NCBI GenBank assembly: GCA_030848925.1
Contig: JANFFA010000003.1
Coordinates: 372,001-436,000, forward strand
Length of the DNA stretch: 64,000 bases
Origin: Rhodalgimonas zhirmunskyi
GTDB taxonomy: Bacteria; Pseudomonadota; Alphaproteobacteria; Rhodobacterales; Rhodobacteraceae
Direction of reading: 5' to 3'
Both the position numbers and the translations under genes were made by a program. The notes beneath the pieces are model-generated. The model was not told the origin of the DNA. It saw only the letters and a program-made list of their open reading frames with translations, and did no database searches. This document shows positions 1 to 9,778 of this stretch, piece by piece; position 1 is the stretch's first letter, and each line of letters starts with the position of its first letter.

Positions 1-1450
1 GCGAAATAGGTTGGATGAAGCTGAGCGTCATGTCTGACCGGTCCAGTTCGGTGAAAGTGACGTCGATCGTACGCTCGAACCCGTGCATCAGGGTCAGCGA
101 GGCGACCGACAGCGCCATCCCCGCGCTGATCCCGATCACCGATCCGGCCGTGCGCCCCGGATGGCGCAGAATCCGCCGTAGGACCATGCGGCTCGGCTGA
201 TCGAGAAATCGCTTGAGCACTCCGGCAATTTGCCGCGAGCCGGAGTAATCCACGGGGGCGGGCGGGCGCATCGCCACGGCGGGCGTCAGCGCAAAGACAC
301 GGCGCAACACGAACAAACTGCCCCCCGAAGCCGCCGCAATTGAAACGACAAAGCCGATCAGAAAACTCTTGGGATCGAGAAGGAACACGATGAAGGGAAA
401 CTTGAAATAAAGCTGGTAAAACCCCGCCATCGCACGGCCGGTGGCAATCCCTCCGATCGATCCCAGCACCGCGCCGATGATCGCGATCAGAAGCACGAAC
501 TTCAGGTAATGCAGGCTGACTTCCCAGCCGGTATAGCCAAACGCCTTGAGCAGTCCGATCTGCTCGCGCTCGGCCTGCACCATCCGCGAAATCACGATGT
601 AGAGCAGGAAGGCCGCCACGGCGAGAAAGATCGGCGGAATGCCTTTCGAAACCGCGCTCAGCCCCTCGATTTCCTGCGTGACGAACCTGTTGGAGGCCTG
701 TAGCGCCACGCCATACGCCCCCGACGCGCCGTAGTCATCAAGCAGTCGGTCAAGCGCATCGACAACGCCATCCACTTCGGCCCCATGGTCTAGCACGACA
801 AGCGCCTGGTTGAAGGCGCCACGCATGTCATAGGCCGCGGCAAGCGCCGCTTGGCGCATCCAGATCACGGCGTAGCGGGTATCATCGGGCACCAGTTCGC
901 CGGGCGCTGTGGTGTAAAGAAATTCAGGGCTTTGTGCCAATCCGGTGATGCGAAACGCGCGCTTGGCGCCATTCATCGTGGCGACGAGCCGATCTCCGGG
1001 CGAAAGGCCACGCGCGGTCGCAAAGCCTTCGAGCAGCATGATCTCGTCGTCATGCCCCGGATCGGGCGCCCGCCCACGGGTCAGATAGAAGTCATTCAGG
1101 CGCGGACGACCCAGATCGGGCAACGAAACAACCTGCGCGCGGATCGGAAGCTCACCCTGCGCGATGTCAATCAGCGCGCCTCCGGTGATGCGCGCCTCGG
1201 CGCCGGCCACGCCCGGGATCTCTGCAACCCGGTCAAGCATGCGTTCCGGCGCGCGGGTCACTGACGCAAACACATCCGCAAGGCGATAGCGGTCGTAATA
1301 CGCCTTACGGGTCTCTTCCAGCGTGTTGACGAGTCCACCCATCATCACCTGCAAAAGGACGCCCATCGCGATCACTGCGGCAATCGCAGCCGCCTGCCCT
1401 TTCATACGCATAAGATCGCGCAGAAGTTTATGATCAAGAGGGCTTACCAT
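1..1450 (-). CDS. ABC transporter permease, FtsX/MacB-like (partial, C-terminus off window)
   Basis: Membrane component of an ABC exporter-type system of the LolCDE/MacB class, which acts on lipoproteins, envelope substrates or membrane stress rather than on import. The start ATG at 1450 overlaps the end of the upstream ATPase gene (its TAA is 1446-1444), so the two are translationally coupled. The frame stays open to the left edge. The N-terminus has a basic leader and a membrane segment (about residues 18-40), followed by a roughly 220-residue extracytoplasmic domain (MacB periplasmic-core type). Then comes an FtsX membrane segment around residues 275-300, followed by the cytoplasmic motif [13 protein letters not shown] that is typical of the FtsX domain. 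It is the last visible gene of a long minus-strand run. The substrate cannot be told from sequence. Confidence 0.9.
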   Translation of the reverse strand, partial: MVSPLDHKLLRDLMRMKGQAAAIAAVIAMGVLLQVMMGGLVNTLEETRKAYYDRYRLADVFASVTRAPERMLDRVAEIPGVAGAEARITGGALIDIAQGELPIRAQVVSLPDLGRPRLNDFYLTRGRAPDPGHDDEIMLLEGFATARGLSPGDRLVATMNGAKRAFRITGLAQSPEFLYTTAPGELVPDDTRYAVIWMRQAALAAAYDMRGAFNQALVVLDHGAEVDGVVDALDRLLDDYGASGAYGVALQASNRFVTQEIEGLSAVSKGIPPIFLAVAAFLLYIVISRMVQAEREQIGLLKAFGYTGWEVSLHYLKFVLLIAIIGAVLGSIGGIATGRAMAGFYQLYFKFPFIVFLLDPKSFLIGFVVSIAAASGGSLFVLRRVFALTPAVAMRPPAPVDYSGSRQIAGVLKRFLDQPSRMVLRRILRHPGRTAGSVIGISAGMALSVASLTLMHGFERTIDVTFTELDRSDMTLSFIQPIS

Positions 1451-2166
1451 TCGATCTCGGAAGGAGCGCGCTTGTCCTTGTTTTCAATCACGTCCCGGAT
1501 TGCGCCATCCGCGAAATGGATGACACGGTCGGCCATTTGCGCCGTCGCCGCCGCGTGGGTCACGATCATGACTGTCGCGCCCAACTCTTCGTTGACGTGC
1601 CGCAGCACCTCGAGCACGGCACGCCCAGTGGTGCTGTCCAATGCACCGGTCGGTTCGTCGCAAAACAGGACTTCTGGCTGCTTGGCAATGGCGCGGGCAA
1701 TGGCAACGCGCTGCTGCTCACCGCCCGAAAGCTGTGCCGGAAAATGGTGGCTTCGCTCGGACAGCCCGACGAGGCGAAGCGCCTCGCCCGGGTCCATCGG
1801 ATCGCGGGCGATCTCGGTCACCAGTTCTACGTTTTCATAGGCCGTCAGGCTGGGCATGAGGTTGTAGAACTGGAATACGAAGCCGACGTGATCGCGACGG
1901 TATCGGGTCAAGTCGGTATCGCTCATCTCGGTCAGTTCACGTCCCTCGAACTGCGCCGTGCCGCCGCTCGCCCTGTCCAACCCGCCCAGAATATTGAGAA
2001 GCGTTGACTTGCCGCTGCCCGATGGCCCAAGCAGCACAACGATTTCGCCGCGCGGCACATCCACATCCACACCCCGCAACGCATGCACGGCCGCCGCGCC
2101 TTCACCATAAACTTTGGTTAATCCGCGAACTTCGTAGGCAATCTCGGGGGTTGTCACATCTGCCAT
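1444..2166 (-). CDS. ABC transporter ATP-binding protein, LolD/MacB type
   Basis: Cytoplasmic ATPase of 240 aa that powers the FtsX-like permease encoded immediately downstream. Walker A (GPSGSGKST), the signature (LSGGEQQR) and Walker B ([12 protein letters not shown]) are all intact, and the QxxE-type spacing and length fit the LolD/MacB subfamily. The start at 2166 ([13 protein letters not shown]) is chosen because a GAGG-type ribosome site precedes it and because a longer frame to 2262 would run into the AEC transporter gene. The stop overlaps the permease start. Substrate unknown. Confidence 0.93.
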   Translation of the reverse strand: MADVTTPEIAYEVRGLTKVYGEGAAAVHALRGVDVDVPRGEIVVLLGPSGSGKSTLLNILGGLDRASGGTAQFEGRELTEMSDTDLTRYRRDHVGFVFQFYNLMPSLTAYENVELVTEIARDPMDPGEALRLVGLSERSHHFPAQLSGGEQQRVAIARAIAKQPEVLFCDEPTGALDSTTGRAVLEVLRHVNEELGATVMIVTHAAATAQMADRVIHFADGAIRDVIENKDKRAPSEIEW

Positions 2167-2240
2167 AGGCCGCCCTCGAATAGGTTGAGAGCCTATGATA
2201 ACCGCATGTACCGTTCCGGCAATGCGCGAGATCAAGAGAG

Positions 2241-3170
2241 CTACGGTAGGATGGCGAGCCACAGCCAGACGGTCAGCACCGAAACTGCTGTGCCGATAAG
2301 CACCCCCGAGGCCGCCGCCCGCCGCGCCTTGCCATAGAGCGAGGCAAAGACATAGCTGTTGATACCCGGTGCCATCGACGCGGTCAGGACCGCCGAGCGG
2401 AACTCACCCTGGGTCAGATGCAGCGACCTGCCCATGAACCAGACGACCGCCGGATGCAGGATCAGAGAACTCAGAACGATCATCGCGATGACCTTGCCGT
2501 CGCCCTCAGGCTTGTAGCGCGCCATCACGCCGCCCATGCCGAACAGCGCCACCGGCAGCGCCGAGCGCACCAGCAGATCAACGGCGTGGGTGATGACAAG
2601 TGGCAGCTCCACATCGCTGAAATTGACCACGAAGCCCAACCCGATCCCGATGATCAGCGCATTGCGAAACATCGCCTTGGCCACCGTCGCGGGCAGCTTT
2701 GCCATGCTTTGCCCACGCGCGCGAACGATCTCCATCACCGTGATGCCAAGGCCGTAGCAAAACGGGGAATGCAGCGCGACGATGGCATAGTTGGGGCCCA
2801 GCGCATCGGAGCCATAGGCCTGCTCCGTCATCGGCAGGCCCAACATCAGCGAGTTGGCAAACAGGCAGCAAAACGCGATGGCAACAGTCTCTTCCCAGTC
2901 CCGGCGAAAAATGAAGCGCGCCCCCAAAAGGCCCACGGTAAAGCTGGTGATTGAGCCGGTGTAGAAGCTGAGGATCAGGTTAAAGTTGAAAGCCTCGCCC
3001 AGATCCAATCGCGAAATGGCCGCGAAAAGAAGCGCCGGAACCGCGAAGTTCTGGGTGAACTTCATCAACCCATCTACGCCCTCATCGCTGAAAAACCCCT
3101 TCCAGACGGCTAAGTAACCAAAGCCGATGACAAGAAAGACCGGCAGGACGACTTCAAGCAGCGCCTCCAT
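2241..3170 (-). CDS. AEC family transporter (auxin efflux carrier / malonate-permease type)
   Basis: Inner-membrane secondary transporter of 309 aa with about ten hydrophobic segments arranged as two five-helix repeats, as in the AEC family. The N-terminus ([15 protein letters not shown]) and the C-terminal stretch with [14 protein letters not shown] are family-typical. Bacterial members usually move small dicarboxylates or amino-acid-like anions, but the substrate here cannot be assigned. It begins 3 bp after the stop of the MBL hydrolase gene. A 74 bp gap separates it from the ABC ATPase gene downstream. Confidence 0.88.
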   Translation of the reverse strand: MEALLEVVLPVFLVIGFGYLAVWKGFFSDEGVDGLMKFTQNFAVPALLFAAISRLDLGEAFNFNLILSFYTGSITSFTVGLLGARFIFRRDWEETVAIAFCCLFANSLMLGLPMTEQAYGSDALGPNYAIVALHSPFCYGLGITVMEIVRARGQSMAKLPATVAKAMFRNALIIGIGLGFVVNFSDVELPLVITHAVDLLVRSALPVALFGMGGVMARYKPEGDGKVIAMIVLSSLILHPAVVWFMGRSLHLTQGEFRSAVLTASMAPGINSYVFASLYGKARRAAASGVLIGTAVSVLTVWLWLAILP

Positions 3171-3173
3171 GGA

Positions 3174-3974
3174 TCAGGCGGGCAAGGTCAGCACCATCCC
3201 GTCGTAAGCGGGGGTGATGTGATCCGGCGTCTCGTGGCGCAACTCGTCGTAGTCAAGGTCGATATGCATGTTGGTCAGCACCGCCCGTTTCGGCGCGGCG
3301 CGTTCGATCCACTCCAGAGATTGTTCAAGATGCGAATGCGTCGGGTGCGGCGTGCGGCGCAGCGTGTCCAGCACCCAGATGTCGAGGTTCCCGACCTTCG
3401 CCCATGCCTCATCCGTCATCTGCGCAACGTCTGGAAGGTAGGCCAATCCGCCGATGCGAAAGCCCAGCGCATCAATCGAGCCATGGTTCACCTTGAAAGG
3501 CGTCAGGGTCAGCGCCCCGCCCGCGCCTTCGATCACCACGTCACCTTTGATCGTATGCATGTTCAGGATCGGCGGATAGGGGCTGTCGTCGGGCTGCGTG
3601 AAAGCATAGCCGAAACGGGAATAAAGGTCATTCTGGGTGTCGCCATCGGCCCAGACATCAAGCCGCTTGCGCATGTTGAACACGATCATGCGCAAGTCAT
3701 CCAGCCCATGCACGTGGTCGGCATGGCCATGGGTCCAGACCACGCCGTCAAGTTCGCCCACTTCGGCATCAAGCAATTGCTGGCGCAGGTCGGGCGAGGT
3801 GTCGATCAGCACACGGGTGATGGCATCCCCTTCGACCCGCTCAACCAGCATGGAACACCTGCGGCGCGTGTTTTTCGGGTTTTCGGGATCGCAATCGCCC
3901 CAATGCCCGCCAAGCCGCGGCACACCCCCCGACGAGCCACAGCCAAGAATGGTAAAGCGCAGTTCAGCCATCAT
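3174..3974 (-). CDS. MBL-fold metallo-hydrolase (PhnP/RNase Z-like)
   Basis: Cytoplasmic metal-dependent hydrolase of 266 aa. The metal-binding motif THGHADH (H82, H84, D86, H87) and later conserved His residues (LTNMHIDLDYDEL) place it in the metallo-beta-lactamase superfamily near PhnP-type phosphodiesterases. The N-terminus ILGCGSSGGVPR is typical of that group. It overlaps the tatD-family gene by ATGA (start 3974), so the two nucleic-acid-type hydrolases are co-translated. A cyclic phosphodiester or nucleotide substrate is plausible by family but not shown. Confidence 0.88.
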   Translation of the reverse strand: MMAELRFTILGCGSSGGVPRLGGHWGDCDPENPKNTRRRCSMLVERVEGDAITRVLIDTSPDLRQQLLDAEVGELDGVVWTHGHADHVHGLDDLRMIVFNMRKRLDVWADGDTQNDLYSRFGYAFTQPDDSPYPPILNMHTIKGDVVIEGAGGALTLTPFKVNHGSIDALGFRIGGLAYLPDVAQMTDEAWAKVGNLDIWVLDTLRRTPHPTHSHLEQSLEWIERAAPKRAVLTNMHIDLDYDELRHETPDHITPAYDGMVLTLPA

Positions 3975-4807
3975 GCAGCAGCCTTGTACTGTGCGACCTT
4001 CGCGAACAGGCGTTCGAAATTCGCCTCGGTCTGACGGGCGAAATCGGCATAGTCCATGCCGTAAAGCTCGGCCCCGACGCGGGCGGTGTGCACGGTGTAG
4101 CCCGGCTCGTTGCGTTTGCCTCGATGCGGCGGCGGGGCAAGGTAAGGGCTGTCGGTTTCGACAAGAATGCGATCCACCGGCGCGGCGGCAAAGATATCGC
4201 GCACCTCTTGGCTTTTCGGGAAGGCCGCGATGCCCGACATCGACAGGTAGAACCCCAGATTGAGCGCGGCTCGTGCCAGTTCCGGACCGGATGAAAAGCA
4301 GTGCATCACGCAGGAAAAGGCCCCGTTGGCATGTTCCTCGGCCAGGATACGGGCCATGTCCTCGTCCGCGGCGCGGGCATGGATGATCAAGGGCAAACCC
4401 GTTTCATGCGCGGCGGCGCAATGGATGCGCAGGCTTTCCTGCTGCACGTCCGCGCTATCGGCGGTGTAGTGGTAATCAAGGCCGGTCTCGCCGATGCCCA
4501 CGAATTTCGGATGACTGGCCAGCGCGACCAGTTCATCCACCGTCGCCAACGGTTCATCCGCCGCACTCATCGGGTGCGTCCCCCCCGCAAAGAACACGTT
4601 CGGATAGGTCTCGGCGATTGCCTGCACCTGCGGGATGTTCTTCAATTTCGTGCAGATCGTCACCATCCGCGCCACACCCGCACGGGCGGCGCGCGCGATC
4701 ACCTCGTCAAGCTCGCCCTCGAAGTCAGGGAAATCCAGATGGCAATGGCTGTCGGTGATCTGCGGTAGAGGGGTATCGGTCTGGGTCATATCGTCCATTC
4801 GGGGCAT
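3971..4807 (-). CDS. TatD family deoxyribonuclease/hydrolase
   Basis: Metal-dependent TIM-barrel hydrolase of 278 aa, related to 3'-5' exonuclease TatD/YcfH. The first metal motif is DSHCHLDFPDF (H21, H23). Later motifs include GETGLDYHY and the terminal VETDSPYLAPPPHRGKRNEP, which is diagnostic for the family. The start overlaps the holB stop as TGATG. An internal ATG six codons in (4789) is an alternative start. It sits between the clamp-loader subunit gene and the MBL hydrolase, an order typical of Rhodobacteraceae. Confidence 0.95.
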   Translation of the reverse strand: MPRMDDMTQTDTPLPQITDSHCHLDFPDFEGELDEVIARAARAGVARMVTICTKLKNIPQVQAIAETYPNVFFAGGTHPMSAADEPLATVDELVALASHPKFVGIGETGLDYHYTADSADVQQESLRIHCAAAHETGLPLIIHARAADEDMARILAEEHANGAFSCVMHCFSSGPELARAALNLGFYLSMSGIAAFPKSQEVRDIFAAAPVDRILVETDSPYLAPPPHRGKRNEPGYTVHTARVGAELYGMDYADFARQTEANFERLFAKVAQYKAAA

Positions 4808-5955
4808 CAGCCCGCGCTGTCGCTAATCCTCAGAATCGTATCAAGGATCAGCGCGGCAGGGTCAAGGTTGACGGCCCGTCCATGCCGCATACGTGGACCC
4901 AGTTCCTCGGCCAGCTCGGCCCATTTGCGGGCACGGTAAGCATCGGGCGAAAGCCGGGCGAACAGTGCCGCCTCGCCCTCGGCCGCTTCGGGCAAGGCCC
5001 TGCCAAGAGCGCCCGCGCGCGCCATCCGCGCCAAAAGCAATTCGATCAACCCGATCAACAGATCGAGCTTCGCCTCGCCACCACGCGCCGCCGCTTTTTC
5101 GGCCAGTTTCAGCGCGCGTGGTCGATCAAGGCGCGGCGCCGTGCCGATCAACCCGACCAACTCGGCATAGGTGTCCATCCCGCCCAGATTGATCAACCGA
5201 ACTGCCTCGCCCACCGAACCACCGGAAATTTCGGCCAGCGCCGCTGCGCGTCCGCCCGGATCGGCTCCGGCCTGACGCAGCGCCTCGGCCATGTCCTCCT
5301 GCCCAAGCGGCTTCAGGCGCAACTCGCGGCAGCGCGAACGGATCGTCGGCAAAAGGCGCGAGGGCTGATGCGAGATCAACAGCATCGTCGTCTTGGCAGG
5401 CGGCTCTTCCAACATCTTCAGCAGCGCGTTAGCGGCCGAGGTGTTCATTTCATCGGCGGCATCGACGATTACAACGCGCCGCCCACCGTCCGCCGCGCTC
5501 AATCCAAGAAACCGGGTCAGCTTGCGCACCTCGCCCACGAGGATATCGGCGGCGATTTTGCCATCGACGAAATTCTTGTCCCGTTCGTCCTGATCGCGCC
5601 CCGTCCCGCCACGTCTGAGCAGAAAAAGTCCCGGCTCCGACAGCGCCATGATGCGCGCCCTGACAGGGTGGTCCTCGGCAATGTCGAGCCGGTCCGGCGC
5701 AGGCGGCGCTTCACCAAAAAGGCCGCCCTCCTGCGCCTCGGGCGTGGCCAGAAGAAAGCGCGCGATGACCCAAGCCAATGTCGCCTTGCCCACACCGCGA
5801 GGCCCGGTCAGCAACCACGCATGATGCAGCCGCCCCGAGTTGTAAGCGTCGAGAAAAGCCGCTTCGGCCACGCCTTGCCCGATCAACCGGGCGGTTTCGC
5901 GCGGATGCGGCGCTCCTTCGACGCGATCCGGCTCGATCTGTGCAGAAGTTGTCAT
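4807..5955 (-). CDS. holB: DNA polymerase III subunit delta'
   Basis: Clamp-loader subunit of 382 aa that helps load the beta sliding clamp at replication forks. It has a P-loop-like segment (TGPRGVGKATLAW) and the AAA+ region with DAADEMNTSAANALLKMLEEP. The SRC motif in TIRSRCREL is the arginine-finger-type signature of delta'. The Cys cluster that forms the zinc module in the E. coli protein is absent. The gene overlaps tmk by ATGA at 5952-5955 and is itself coupled to the TatD-family gene. Confidence 0.95.
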   Translation of the reverse strand: MTTSAQIEPDRVEGAPHPRETARLIGQGVAEAAFLDAYNSGRLHHAWLLTGPRGVGKATLAWVIARFLLATPEAQEGGLFGEAPPAPDRLDIAEDHPVRARIMALSEPGLFLLRRGGTGRDQDERDKNFVDGKIAADILVGEVRKLTRFLGLSAADGGRRVVIVDAADEMNTSAANALLKMLEEPPAKTTMLLISHQPSRLLPTIRSRCRELRLKPLGQEDMAEALRQAGADPGGRAAALAEISGGSVGEAVRLINLGGMDTYAELVGLIGTAPRLDRPRALKLAEKAAARGGEAKLDLLIGLIELLLARMARAGALGRALPEAAEGEAALFARLSPDAYRARKWAELAEELGPRMRHGRAVNLDPAALILDTILRISDSAG

Positions 5956-6611
5956 CCCGCCGGGCTTTCCACGGCCAGATGCGCCATCACCACCTTTGAC
6001 ACATCGGCTGACACAGCGGCGATATCGCGGCCCGCTTTGATGATATGGAACCGTCCGGGATATTCCGCCGCCAGTTCAAGGAACCCGCGCCGCATCCGCA
6101 CCTGCAGCTCGGCACCGAAATCCTCGAACCGCTCTTCTGCCGTGGCGCGCGCCTTGGCCCGTGCGTGGCCCAGGTCCGGGTCCATGTCGAACAGCAGGGT
6201 CAGGTCAGCCTCGATGCCAATCATCAGGTCATGCAGCGCATCTACCTTGGCGCGCAAATCCCCCCGCGAGAGGCCTTGATACATGCGTGTGCTGTCAACA
6301 AAGCGATCACAGATCACGACCTTTCCCGCCGCCAAGGCAGGCCAGATCGTGCGTTCCAGATGATCGCGCCGCGCCGCCGTGAACAAAAGCAATTCACTCT
6401 CGGCCGACCAGCGGTCCGGGTCACCCTCAAGGACAAGCTTGCGAATATCCTCGGCCCCCGGAGAGCCGCCCGGTTCGCGTGTCAGAACAACCTCGATCCC
6501 ACGCGCCTCAAGCGCGTCGCGCAACGCCTGCGCTTGGGTCGACTTGCCTGACCCATCAATTCCTTCAAGCGTGATGAAACGCCCGTTTGCGCGCGTCCCG
6601 TCTCTGCTCAA
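5952..6611 (-). CDS. tmk: Thymidylate kinase (dTMP kinase)
   Basis: Phosphorylates dTMP to dTDP for DNA precursor synthesis. The 219-aa protein has the P-loop GIDGSGKST (about residues 17-25), TREPGGSPGAE, the DR motif in VICDRFVDST, and a lid region near residues 145-160. It overlaps the carboxypeptidase gene upstream and holB downstream by 4 bp each, giving a tightly coupled run dac-tmk-holB-tatD. Confidence 0.97.
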   Translation of the reverse strand: MSRDGTRANGRFITLEGIDGSGKSTQAQALRDALEARGIEVVLTREPGGSPGAEDIRKLVLEGDPDRWSAESELLLFTAARRDHLERTIWPALAAGKVVICDRFVDSTRMYQGLSRGDLRAKVDALHDLMIGIEADLTLLFDMDPDLGHARAKARATAEERFEDFGAELQVRMRRGFLELAAEYPGRFHIIKAGRDIAAVSADVSKVVMAHLAVESPAG

Positions 6612-7777
6612 AGCGCGCCCTCTGGGCCTTCGTTCAACCGCTTGAGCAAGATGCCAGCCACCGTCTTGACGCGAACGATGAAACCGCCCCGCGCCACGTC
6701 GGCATCGGCCACCAGCGGCACGCGCATCTCTTCAAGCCCCTCTGGCTTGATGATCAACTCGCCCAGTTCGTCGCCCTTCTTGATCGGCGCGCGCACCGGG
6801 GTGTGATAAATCACCTCGGCCTTCACCTTGTCTTGCGCAGCCACGGGCACCAACGTGCTGATGTCACGCGCAGCAGCAAGGCCTACCTTCGGCGCCTCTC
6901 CCATCCAGACATCGGCCTGTTTGATCACCTCACCCTTGTCGATTACCTTCTTTTCCGAAAACTGGCGAAATGCCCAGTTCACGATCGCCTCGGCCTCATG
7001 CGCGCGGTCCTGCGCCGAGGGAAGGCCCGATATGACGAATATGATCCGGCGATCGCCCTGAACCGCAGAACCGACAAGGCCATAACCGGCTTCCTGCGTA
7101 TGCCCGGTTTTCAAACCGTCTGCTCCGATCCCAAGGCCCAACAGCGGGTTCCGATTGTAGCGGTTCTGCGATTCCTTTTCGTCGAACAGAAATTCTTTCT
7201 CGGCAAACATCGGGTAAAACTCGGGAAAGTCTGTGATGATCCGATTGGCCAAAAGGGCAAGATCACGCATGCTCATTCGCTGGCCGGGATCGGGCCAGCC
7301 GTTGGAATTCGCGAAATGCGAATTGGTCATGCCCAGCTTTTGCGCACGCTGTGTCATGTATCGCGCAAAGCCGGCCTCAGTGCCATCGGGGCTCAGTGCT
7401 TCGGCAATCACCGCGCAGGCATCGTTTCCCGAAAGTACGATGATCCCGCGCAAGAGATCCTCAACGCTGACCCGCTCGCCTGCCTTGAGGAACAAGGTCG
7501 ATCCCGTGTATTGCATCGCATGTTGCGACACCGGCAGCTTTTCTCCCAGCGAAAGCCGCCCATCCCGGATCGCCTCAAAGGCTACATAGAGCGTCATCAA
7601 CTTGCTCATCGAGGCCGGTGGCAGCGGCTTGTCCGCGTTCTTGGTCAGCAGCACCGTGCCAGATGTCTGATCCACCACGAAAGCCGAGCTCGCCTTGGTA
7701 TCGAAGGCAGCAGCAGGCAGCGACAACAGGCAGGTGGCCAGAAAGGCCACCGCGGCGACAAGGGTTTTGTTCAGCAT
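6608..7777 (-). CDS. D-alanyl-D-alanine carboxypeptidase (PBP5/6 type, peptidase S11)
   Basis: Periplasmic penicillin-binding carboxypeptidase of 389 aa that trims the terminal D-Ala from peptidoglycan stem peptides. A Sec signal peptide covers residues 1-24 (cleavage after SLPAAA). The three active-site motifs are present: SMSK (Ser56-Lys59), SGN in LSGNDACAV, and KTG in LKTGHTQEAGYG. A C-terminal beta-rich PBP5 domain (about residues 285-375) ends in a short amphipathic tail. It follows the SPOR lipoprotein gene by 12 bp and overlaps tmk by 4 bp. Confidence 0.95.
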   Translation of the reverse strand: MLNKTLVAAVAFLATCLLSLPAAAFDTKASSAFVVDQTSGTVLLTKNADKPLPPASMSKLMTLYVAFEAIRDGRLSLGEKLPVSQHAMQYTGSTLFLKAGERVSVEDLLRGIIVLSGNDACAVIAEALSPDGTEAGFARYMTQRAQKLGMTNSHFANSNGWPDPGQRMSMRDLALLANRIITDFPEFYPMFAEKEFLFDEKESQNRYNRNPLLGLGIGADGLKTGHTQEAGYGLVGSAVQGDRRIIFVISGLPSAQDRAHEAEAIVNWAFRQFSEKKVIDKGEVIKQADVWMGEAPKVGLAAARDISTLVPVAAQDKVKAEVIYHTPVRAPIKKGDELGELIIKPEGLEEMRVPLVADADVARGGFIVRVKTVAGILLKRLNEGPEGAL

Positions 7778-7789
7778 TACGACTCGGAT

Positions 7790-8665
7790 CTAGTTGGTCA
7801 CGGCATATGCGTCAGTAAAGCCTGATGCCTTGATCTTTTTCAACAGTGCCGCCCGTTCCGCGCTGTTTGTCGCCGGTCCGACCAGCACACGCCAGAACGT
7901 CTTGCCCTTCAGGGTCTGCTTTTTGATCATCGGCACAATCCCGGCTTGCCGCATCGCGGTCGCCGTGTTCTTGGCATTCTGCTCGACGCTGAAAATACCC
8001 AATTGAATATAGGGCTTATCAAGCGATGATGCGGGCTTGGGCTTGGCCACCGGTTTCGGCTTGGGCGTCGCCGCCACCGCTGCCGTAGCGGGCTTGGCCG
8101 CACTGTCGGCGCTGTCAATGGCCTTCGCCGCGCCAGCAATCGGATCAAGCGACTGTGCTTCGACCTCTGCCGGGGGGGACAGTTCAGAGGTGTCAGGCGC
8201 AGGCACCGGGGTTTCCTCGATCACTTCCTTGCGCAGCGCGGTCACGTTGAGTTTGACGGGCTGGCCCGCCAGCATGCCCAACGCGTCAGCCGCATCCGAA
8301 CTAACCTGAAGCCGGGGTCCGGGGTTCTCGCGCTCGCGGCGAAAGAGCGCGCCGACGACGAATTTCTGATTGATTTCATTGCGGATCAATACCCGCTCCG
8401 GCTCTTTCACGTCCGGATGCGCGACCCAAACGCCACCAAGCGATGGCCTTCCATCCCAAAGACCCGCTTCGGTCACCTGAAAGACCTCGGGCGCCTCGAC
8501 ATCGCGCTCGACCGTCTTGCCGCTACGCTTGGGCGCCGTTGCCGTGCCAGCCTCGCTTTCGGGCTTTTTCTTGAACAGATTGAATTCCTGGCCTTCTTCG
8601 CAAGCCGCGAGACTCAACACCAGCCCCAGCGCCAATGCCGCCTTACCAAATTGCACGATGGTCAT
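7790..8665 (-). CDS. SPOR domain lipoprotein
   Basis: Predicted lipoprotein of 291 aa with a C-terminal SPOR domain (about residues 215-290), a fold that binds denuded glycan strands at division sites. The start at 8665 (MTIVQFGKAALALG) is chosen because GGAAACAGGC precedes it and it gives a proper lipobox, LSLAAC (Cys22). The middle is low-complexity, rich in Ala, Lys and Pro (AKPATAAVAATPKPKPVAK), and probably a flexible linker. It is first in the run with the D,D-carboxypeptidase, consistent with a cell-wall role. Confidence 0.88.
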   Translation of the reverse strand: MTIVQFGKAALALGLVLSLAACEEGQEFNLFKKKPESEAGTATAPKRSGKTVERDVEAPEVFQVTEAGLWDGRPSLGGVWVAHPDVKEPERVLIRNEINQKFVVGALFRRERENPGPRLQVSSDAADALGMLAGQPVKLNVTALRKEVIEETPVPAPDTSELSPPAEVEAQSLDPIAGAAKAIDSADSAAKPATAAVAATPKPKPVAKPKPASSLDKPYIQLGIFSVEQNAKNTATAMRQAGIVPMIKKQTLKGKTFWRVLVGPATNSAERAALLKKIKASGFTDAYAVTN

Positions 8666-9059
8666 GCCTGTTTCCTCTGCCCGATTGCGCCCCCGGTTAT
8701 CCGGGTGTTTCCTGCACATCCTCACAGGGACCGCAGTCGCGAACCCCGAACCTTTGAAGACAGTCTAGCGACAGAAGGCCATCATGGAAAGCCTGAGCTG
8801 GCTATTCGGCGGAATTTCCCCTCGCATCTGGCGCGTGGCACACTTAACCACACAAACGATCCGGAAAAGGCACGCCGCCAAGCAAATCAGCTGTCGTCCG
8901 CACCCGAACATCGCCGTACTGATCACTGAGTGAGCAGCGGAGCCTGATTTCGTCTTTTGGGCCTTAAAACCGCATTTCCCTGCAGGCGATTTTTTGTGGC
9001 TCGCCAGGCTCATATCCCCACTTTCAGAATCGCGCTCGGCAGTTTAGGCAGTCTCAACC
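8666..9059. other. Intergenic region between SPOR lipoprotein gene and tRNA-Ser
   Basis: About 390 bp with no convincing gene. Short open frames on both strands show no domain, no ribosome site and no family resemblance. It must hold the promoter for the long minus-strand run and the promoter of the tRNA, but no clear -35/-10 pair can be singled out. A T-run (GATTTTTTG, near 8990) lies about 65 bp upstream of the tRNA. Confidence 0.5.
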
Positions 9060-9149
9060 GGAGGAGTGGCAGAGTGGTCGAATGCACCGGTCTTGAAAAC
9101 CGGCGTGGGTTTACGCCCACCGTGGGTTCGAATCCCACCTCCTCCGCCA
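9060..9149 (+). tRNA. tRNA-Ser(UGA)
   Basis: A complete class II tRNA of 90 nt including an encoded CCA. The acceptor stem is GGAGGAG (9060-9066) paired with CTCCTCC (9139-9145), with G discriminator at 9146 and CCA at 9147-9149. The anticodon stem CCGGT/ACCGG encloses loop CTTGAAA, giving anticodon TGA (9094-9096), which reads UCA serine codons. A long variable arm (CGTGGGTTTACGCCCAC) and T-loop GGTTCGAATCC confirm tRNA-Ser. Its 3' end borders the recombinase remnant, so it is a likely former attachment site. Confidence 0.98.
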
Positions 9150-9322
9150 CGCATACTCCGATTTCCCTTTAGTGGCGCGATGCAACGCTATTGGCAGTTG
9201 TTTTTGGGGCTTCGCCGGCGGCCGTTTCAGCAGAGACACCTTAAAGAGCATTTTCAGACCCGTTTTCGGGCCCCAGTCTCTGGTTTCATTTGCGGCGGTA
9301 CTAGTTTGGAGAATTGGTGGTT

Positions 9323-9595
9323 TCAAAGCCAGTCGAACTGGGTACGCTGTTCTGATCAGGTCGCTGGGAACCGTGTCTTGAGCAAATTGTCTGTGGTGAG
9401 GCCGCCGGGTTGCGCACCTTCAGAGGTGGCGCTCACTACATCAGGCGCAAGCAGAGCAAGGTTGACCAAATCCTGCACCCTGCGTTTCCAAGCCCTCTCT
9501 GCTTGCGCAACCTCCGAGAGACGGCCTATCTTTTTGCTGCAAGTGCGAAGGATTCCCCCGGTTGATGGCACGGAATCGGCCAAACAATCAGACAC
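9323..9595 (-). pseudogene. C-terminal remnant of a site-specific serine recombinase
   Basis: Translated on the minus strand, this stretch gives RLSEVAQAE, DLVNLALLAPDVV, then GLTTDNLLKTRFPAT, a stop, and SEQRTQFDWL. This matches the C-terminal tail found in large serine recombinases of alphaproteobacteria (REVAQAEG... LAPDIV... ILAGRQP..LT...L...LP..WSEQR). The in-frame TGA at 9356-9358 stands exactly where the family has Trp, so it looks like a Trp-to-stop mutation. The catalytic N-terminal domain is missing. Its place next to a tRNA-Ser 3' end suggests the remains of an integrated element. Recognition is from memory of the family tail, not a search. Confidence 0.6.
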
Positions 9596-9778
9596 GGCGG
9601 CGATGCCAAAACAGGGTTCTTGCCCTCAAATTAGGTATAAAGCGCCATCAGTTCGCACAAAAAGCGGGCACTTTTCATGGATGTGAGGCGCAATTAGGCG
9701 AAGCCGCCGAAAGGCGCGCCAAGTAAAAATGCTGCAGTTGCAAGCATTGTGGATCGCAGCAACCCTTCACCTGCCCCA

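Noticed and set aside
4590..4605. GGATAGG within the TatD-family gene
   Set aside because: It lies inside coding sequence, is unrelated to any promoter and is explained by codons.
9066..9686. A 206-codon plus-strand frame running through the tRNA and the recombinase remnant
   Set aside because: It begins inside tRNA-Ser and shows no coherent domain.
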